DNA from: Actinobacillus sp.
Lineage (GTDB): Bacteria > Pseudomonadota > Gammaproteobacteria > Enterobacterales > Pasteurellaceae
Direction: 5' to 3'
Assembly: GCA_020026115.1 (NCBI GenBank)
Contig: JAHHQY010000009.1
Location: forward strand, 1 to 41,399
Length of the DNA stretch: 41,399 nt
Part shown: positions 36,324-41,399 of the stretch, piece after piece
Layout: the number at the start of each line of letters is the position of its first letter
Position numbering within the stretch: the first letter of the stretch is position 1
Notes under the pieces: model-generated
Database searches by the model: none
What the model saw: the letters and a program-made list of their open reading frames with translations, nothing else
Told to the model about the DNA's origin: nothing
Program-made: the position numbers and the translations under genes

Positions 36324-39300
36324 TTAGTGAACCAATTCGAAAAGGTGTTCGTAGCTGTCTACAACGTGATATTTCACATTTTCATTACTGATGGCTTTAA
36401 AGTGTTCTGTGGCGCAATGGATTTTGGATTTTTCAATTTCTCTTAAGTCCATAGAACTCATCGAGCCTTTGGTTTCTGCCACAAAATAAATGTGTTTGAC
36501 ATTCCCCTCTTTAAACGCAATTCCCCAGTCTGGATTGTATTTTCCCACAGGCGTGGAAATATAAAATCCTGATGGTAACTTAACGTAAACGGCCACTTCT
36601 TTTTGTACATCTAATTCTTCTGAAAATTTCTTTTCATTTGTTGAGTCATAAACCACATGGTCATATAAATGTTTTTGAGCTTTTCGGGCGTTTACATCAA
36701 GTTTGCCTTTAATGCTTGGCTCGGTAAATAAGGTGGTTTCATAGGTTTCATCTAATAAATCATAGGAAATATGTTGCACAATCGCTGTTGCTTTTTCTTC
36801 ATTGATAAGTTTAGACGCCCGTAGAATAAATTCCTCTGGATTATATTTAAACTGCTCAAAGGTTTTAGGGTGAATACTTGTAAGAATTTTCACGATAGCT
36901 TTTCTTGTCAGTCCGGTTTCTTTGACAATTTCACCAATTAAATCGTACTGAATTTGTGAATTGATAAACGATTTGTCAGCGTAAACGCTCGATTCTTCTT
37001 TCACAAATGCTTTTCCTGCTTCTAAAGCCTCTTTCGATTCAATTTTATCCATTTTACCTGTTTCAACTTTAAAGAAAATTTTCGGTACGTGTAACTTGCT
37101 ATCAAGCGCCATAACGGCATTACGCACAAGTTCTTCTGTATCAAAATCTACGGTGTAATAGGATTTTTTATTAATTTGACGCCACAAGTTTTGAAATTCT
37201 TTTGAATATAATTTCTCTTCATCAATGGAAAGCTCTACGTTATTTTTACGAGCATCTTCAATCATACCTCTTGTGCTGTAAATCGTATCAAGAATATCAA
37301 GCACGGCTTCTTTCGCATTTTCTACCACGTCGGCAACTTGTACATTGCCATTTTCTTTTTCTGCGTAATATTTTTCAGTCAGCGCACCCGCTTCATCTAC
37401 ATAACCATTGACAATTAAGTTAAAGTAAATTTTATTTGCCATTTCAGAATCAATCACTTGCTCGTTGCCATTTTGGTCAATAATCACTTTGTCTTCAAAT
37501 AAAGCGGAATTGACTTTTCTTGGTCTTGCTGTAATGACTTCTGAAAGCTCAGCTTGTAAACCTTTAGCAAAGCTCTCATAAGATTCACTTGCAATCACCG
37601 TCAGTTCATTGACTTCTTGCACTTCATTACCAAGCACTGACATATCTTGTCTTTCGCCCTCTTGGTTGACGCAAAGACGCAACCCGCGCCCCACTTCTTG
37701 ACGTTTACGCACATCACTGCCACTTTGTTTTAAGGTACAGATTTGGAATACATTCGGGTTATCCCAACCTTCTTTTAACGCCGAGTGAGAGAAAATAAAA
37801 CGAACGGGGGATTTTTTCGGGTTTCTATCTAATAAAAGTTCCTTATTTTTCATAATTAAATCGTAAGCATCTACGTCATCACAACGTTTTTCACCCGCTT
37901 TACCCGTTAATTTACTGTTGATTATCTTGCCTTTTTTATCCACTGAGAAATAACCGGCATGAGTATTTTGGGCGCTGATTGCATTTAAATATTGCATATA
38001 ATCATCTTCGCCAAATTTAATTTGCAGTTGGCTTAAAATTTCTTGATATTCTTCTTCAAAAATATCTGCATAAAGACCATTATAGGCCTCGCCTGCTTCG
38101 TTATATTCTTTATACTTCGCTACTTCGTCAATAAAGAATAAGGATAATACTTTAATCCCTTTATGGAATAAGGCGCGCTCTCGTTCAATATGGGAATGTA
38201 TGGTTTCTCTAATTTGAATACGTCTCATCGCATCTTCATTGACATCACCAATAACTTCGCCCATATAAAGTTTTGTACCATTTAAAAGCTCAACGGAATT
38301 ATCTCGCCCATCAATGGCTTTAATGGTAAAACCATTTTTATATTGTTCCATTTCCGCAGAAAGAAAATAAATATTATCCCCTTCTTTTACTTTTTGAGAC
38401 TTTTTCTTAATTCCATTTTTTGTTTTGTAATCAAATTGAATGGTTGCCGTTGGCGAGGCTTTAGAAACATTAACACTTTCTAAATATAAATAACTATTAC
38501 TTGCGCTATTACCTTTTTGAGTAATCCCTTTCACCTTAATTTTCTTAACCAGTTTTTTATTATATGCGTCCATAGCATCTAATTTATAAATCATATTATA
38601 AGTTTCTCTATGGGTCGCAGAATATCTTAAGGTTATTAACGGCTTAAAGTCTTTTAAACTTTCTTTTGTTTTCTTACCTTCAACAGATTGCGGTTCATCA
38701 ATAATTAAAATAGGGTTAGTTTGAGCTAAAATATCAATGGGCTTTCTTGAACGAAACTCATCTAATTTCATATGAATTCTTCTTGCATCTTTACCGCTTG
38801 TATTAAAAGCCTGAGCATTGATAATCATTACATTGATATTATTATCTGAAGCGAAACGGTCGATTTCTGTTAAACGTTTAGAATCATAAATAAAGTATCT
38901 GATTTTCTTTCCATATTCTTCAGCAAAATGTTCTTGCGTTATTTGTAATGATTTAAATACCCCTTCTCTAATCGCAATGCTCGGAACAACAATAATGAAT
39001 TTCGTCCAGCCATAAGCCTTATTTAATTCATACATTGTTTTAATATAGGTATAGGTTTTCCCCGTCCCTGTTTCCATTTCTATGGTTAAATTATATAAGC
39101 CCTCTAAACTTTTAGATGGCTCAATACCATTTTCTCTTTGCACCTGATTAAGATTATTAAGAATCACTTCATTGCTCAAAGCTGGAATAATTTTATGATT
39201 AGACCAACCTGTAAATTCATTTTCTTCAAAGAGTTGATATTCGCCTTGACCTGCATCCTTACGATAAGATGGGGTTAAATAAGGTTGCCCTTTAAAAACA

Positions 39301-39359
39301 TCCACAACGGCTTTTGCTGCGTCAGCTTGAAATTTCTGATGTTTAAATTTTAATTTCAA
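36324..39359 (-). CDS. res: Type III restriction enzyme, Res subunit
   Basis: Res is the helicase-nuclease of a type III system; with Mod it cuts DNA near unmethylated target sites that lie in opposite orientation. The 1011 residues show Walker A METGTGKT (95-102) and motif II IIDEPQSVEG (about 215-225). The motif VI stretch RQEVGRGLRLCV follows, and a C-terminal PD-(D/E)xK nuclease has Asp in YNPDWG and Glu-x-Lys in VAETKG. The start is TTG at 39359, eight bases after AGAGGG; no ATG fits better. It begins 12 bases after the mod stop, so the two form one operon. The gene is AT-rich compared with its neighbours, as is mod, which suggests acquisition. The frame is intact. Confidence 0.95.
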   Translation of the reverse strand: MKLKFKHQKFQADAAKAVVDVFKGQPYLTPSYRKDAGQGEYQLFEENEFTGWSNHKIIPALSNEVILNNLNQVQRENGIEPSKSLEGLYNLTIEMETGTGKTYTYIKTMYELNKAYGWTKFIIVVPSIAIREGVFKSLQITQEHFAEEYGKKIRYFIYDSKRLTEIDRFASDNNINVMIINAQAFNTSGKDARRIHMKLDEFRSRKPIDILAQTNPILIIDEPQSVEGKKTKESLKDFKPLITLRYSATHRETYNMIYKLDAMDAYNKKLVKKIKVKGITQKGNSASNSYLYLESVNVSKASPTATIQFDYKTKNGIKKKSQKVKEGDNIYFLSAEMEQYKNGFTIKAIDGRDNSVELLNGTKLYMGEVIGDVNEDAMRRIQIRETIHSHIERERALFHKGIKVLSLFFIDEVAKYKEYNEAGEAYNGLYADIFEEEYQEILSQLQIKFGEDDYMQYLNAISAQNTHAGYFSVDKKGKIINSKLTGKAGEKRCDDVDAYDLIMKNKELLLDRNPKKSPVRFIFSHSALKEGWDNPNVFQICTLKQSGSDVRKRQEVGRGLRLCVNQEGERQDMSVLGNEVQEVNELTVIASESYESFAKGLQAELSEVITARPRKVNSALFEDKVIIDQNGNEQVIDSEMANKIYFNLIVNGYVDEAGALTEKYYAEKENGNVQVADVVENAKEAVLDILDTIYSTRGMIEDARKNNVELSIDEEKLYSKEFQNLWRQINKKSYYTVDFDTEELVRNAVMALDSKLHVPKIFFKVETGKMDKIESKEALEAGKAFVKEESSVYADKSFINSQIQYDLIGEIVKETGLTRKAIVKILTSIHPKTFEQFKYNPEEFILRASKLINEEKATAIVQHISYDLLDETYETTLFTEPSIKGKLDVNARKAQKHLYDHVVYDSTNEKKFSEELDVQKEVAVYVKLPSGFYISTPVGKYNPDWGIAFKEGNVKHIYFVAETKGSMSSMDLREIEKSKIHCATEHFKAISNENVKYHVVDSYEHLFELVH

Positions 39360-39371
39360 CTTTAAGCCCTC

Positions 39372-41256
39372 TTATAAAACTTTCACGCTTGTTTCTGGCG
39401 AAAGTAATTTAAATATTTCTTCGACATTTATTTTATCTGAGCTTGTTTCAAAACTTGAATCTTTAAAAACAACGCGTTGTGGTTCTAATTTTGCTATTTT
39501 CTTAATTGCTTCGGTTGAAATACTTTCATCAAAACAAGCCACTAAATCACCCTCATTGTAGATATGAACGGTATTTCCTTCGATTTCTTTTGATTCATAA
39601 GGTTTATTAAGTGGCACGCCCCAATCAATTAAACAACCGAATAATAAATCTAATTCTGTTCTGTCTTCTTTAATATGAGATTCTAAACTGTCTAATAAAG
39701 TTTGATTATAATCATTCGCTTTAAAGTAAACGTCTTTCATATTACTTTCGTCAACTTTTAACACTCTAAAACCAATATCTAATTTATCGATATCTTCTTT
39801 ATCCGCATTATCTGCTTTAATCTTTTCACCCGCTCGTCGAATACGTTCTTTGCCAATTTCGCAGATATTCTTGTAACCCGCTTTATACGCTTCAGATTTC
39901 TCATCACATTCTTCTGGTAACTGAACCATAATAAATTTACGGTTACCATTATCTTCGGCATTTAATTGCATAACTGCATGGGCTGTTGTGGCAGAGCCTG
40001 AGAAGAAGTCTAAAATTATCGAATTATCGTTAGCTCCTGAAATTAAAATTTCTTTTATAAAATCAACACCTTTTGGATAAGAAAAATATTCAACTAACCC
40101 TAAACTCTTTAACTCTTTCGTAGCAACTTGATTCATGAACTTGTTATCTGTTAAAACCAAACTATCTAATGTTTTTCTATCGGTTTTTAAATCTTTCAGA
40201 TATCTTTTATAAATAAAACCTCGTTCATTTTCTTTATGTTGTCTTTTAAAACAAATACGACCTTCATCAATATGTTTTTGGATTGTATTTTGTGAAAAAA
40301 GCCAAAATCTTCCCTCAGGTGGATAATCTACTTTACCTGTATACGGGTTTGTTATTGCAAAATATCCATTTTCCATAGTTCCGCTTTTTGCACTTGGATT
40401 ATCACTAATCCACACACCATTTGGGTCATTATCTGGATTTTTATAATTAGTTGAATCTTTTTGTCTACCTAATAGATTAATATTTTCTTTATTTTTAGCA
40501 TAAACTAAACAACTTTCATGTTGAATATTTACACCTGTTTTAGCATCGTTTGTTGTTGATTTCGTTTTTCTAATTAATTCCATAACAAAGTTGGATTTGC
40601 CAAATATCTCATTACAAATATTTTTCAAATTCTCTTGTTCATTATCATCAATACTAATAAAAATCACGCCATCTTCTGAAAGTAAATTTCTTGCAAGCAT
40701 CAATCTTGAATAAATCATGCTACACCAATCGGAATGAAATCTTCCGTTTGTATCGTTGTTTTTAAATAAACGATTACCTTCTTCATCTATTTCGCCTGAT
40801 TCGTCTTTATACTCATCATTGCTCATTTTAAAATCATCGTTATAGATAAAGTCATTACCCGTATTATAAGGCGGGTCGATATAAATCATTTTGATAGAAT
40901 TGAGATAACTTTCTTGCAGAAGTTTTAATACTTCTAAATTATCCCCTTCAATATAAAGGTTTTCTGTTGTATCCCAGTTTTTAGATTCTGTTTTACAAGG
41001 TCGAAGTGTTTTTTTGATGGGCTTGTTTGCTTCCAACATCGCTTGCTTTTTACCTACCCAAGTAAATTCATAAGCTTCATCGCCCTCTTCTAAGAGATGA
41101 TTGGAAAGCATTTGTTTTAATTTAGTAAAATCAATGACTTGTTTTACCCCCCCCCGCATGATCTTTTGCTTCTGTCAAGCAATTCGGGAAAAGCTCCGCA
41201 ATTTTTTTAAGATTTTTCAACGCCAAATCTTCCGTTTCTAATTTCATTTTGTCCAT
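39372..41256 (-). CDS. mod: Type III DNA methyltransferase Mod, phase-variable, full-length frame interrupted by a nine-G run
   Basis: Mod recognises and N6-methylates the target and guides Res. The likely true start is the ATG at 41256, which has AAGG nine bases upstream and begins MDKMKLETEDLALKN, typical of Mod N-termini. This frame runs into nine G (41147-41155) and ends at TGA 41131-41133 after 41 residues. From the ATG at 41159, just before the run, the rest of the protein is open to 39372. The 1885 bases from 41256 to 39372 are one more than a multiple of three, so loss of one G gives a 627-residue protein. That protein has the catalytic DPPY (about residue 126) before the AdoMet motif FFSGSATT (about 416), the beta-class order. 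The gene is thus off or truncated in this assembly. Confidence 0.9.
41147..41155 (-). repeat. Nine-G homopolymer near the 5' end of mod (phase-variation tract)
   Basis: Nine C on the plus strand. A length of 8 or 11 G joins the upstream start to the Mod frame, while 9 or 10 does not. Runs this long in a coding region are prone to slippage. Confidence 0.92.
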
Positions 41257-41327
41257 TTTGAGTAACCTTATTTTTTCGTGAACCGTCGTTTATTTTGTTT
41301 CAATATATTTTTTCAAAAAAATGCAAG

Positions 41328-41336
41328 ATTATAGCA
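41328..41336 (-). promoter_or_regulatory. Extended -10 promoter of mod
   Basis: On the minus strand TGCTATAAT is a perfect -10 hexamer with the TG extension, about 70 bases before the ATG at 41256. The -35 region (TTAAAT) is weak. Confidence 0.55.
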
Positions 41337-41381
41337 CAAAATCTTTTTCATTTAAGTAAACTAAATTCAAGCATATCATCT

Positions 41382-41399
41382 CGCACCGAAATTTCGGCG
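41382..41399 (+). repeat. Inverted pair of CGCRCCGAA motifs, cut by the window edge
   Basis: CGCACCGAA at 41382-41390 is followed by ATTTCGGCG, the start of an inverted partner that the window truncates. It is probably a terminator like that of pepD. Confidence 0.75.

Overview
The window reads as a chromosomal segment of a Pasteurellaceae bacterium (Haemophilus/Actinobacillus relatives); the genus is not identified. The basis is gene order and protein resemblance: rlmN-pilW-rodZ-ispG-hisS-yfgM on one strand, artPIQM, divergent gpt/pepD, recB-recD close to a lonB-type protease, and an LpxL (HtrB) acyltransferase. Simple-sequence repeats inside restriction-modification genes are also typical of this family. 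I found no tRNA, rRNA, CRISPR array, prophage or insertion sequence.

Layout. 1-1654: 5' part of a Lon-like protease gene that leaves the window. 1828-8656: a type I restriction-modification operon, hsdM-hsdS-hsdS'-hsdR on the minus strand, with a 14-unit GACA repeat at the junction of the two hsdS reading frames. 8657-8985: a divergent intergenic region with a strong hairpin. 8986-10964: ettA and a small YqaE/Pmp3-like membrane protein. 11074-16784: recD and recB, with recB cut by an in-frame TAG between its helicase and nuclease parts. 16849-19423: grxB, truA, lpxL. 19594-22998: a large TonB-dependent haem/haemoglobin-type receptor. 23135-25093: topB. 25245-30726: the rlmN to yfgM cluster. 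30968-33906: the arginine ABC transporter artPIQM. 34139-36192: gpt and pepD. 36324-41256: a type III restriction-modification module (mod, res) whose mod gene carries a run of nine G that puts the full-length reading frame out of phase.

Three signals stand out. (1) A short motif, CGCRCCGAA, occurs 20 times as a complete 9-mer in 41 kb, where fewer than one copy is expected by chance. It lies on both strands, inside genes in several reading frames, and as inverted pairs that form terminators. That is how the DNA uptake signal sequences of Pasteurellaceae behave, yet the motif is neither of the two known dialects (AAGTGCGGT, ACAAGCGGT). (2) Two independent restriction-modification systems are both built to switch by repeat-length change. 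In the type I system, loss of one repeat unit would create a 663-residue HsdS with three target-recognition segments. (3) recB has a TAG at a position where its relatives have Leu, one base from TTG, which would remove the nuclease domain.

How the parts may connect (inference): the restriction systems cut incoming DNA, RecBCD processes the ends, and the uptake-like motif would mark self DNA for transformation. A switchable restriction barrier together with a damaged RecB nuclease would change the fate of incoming DNA.
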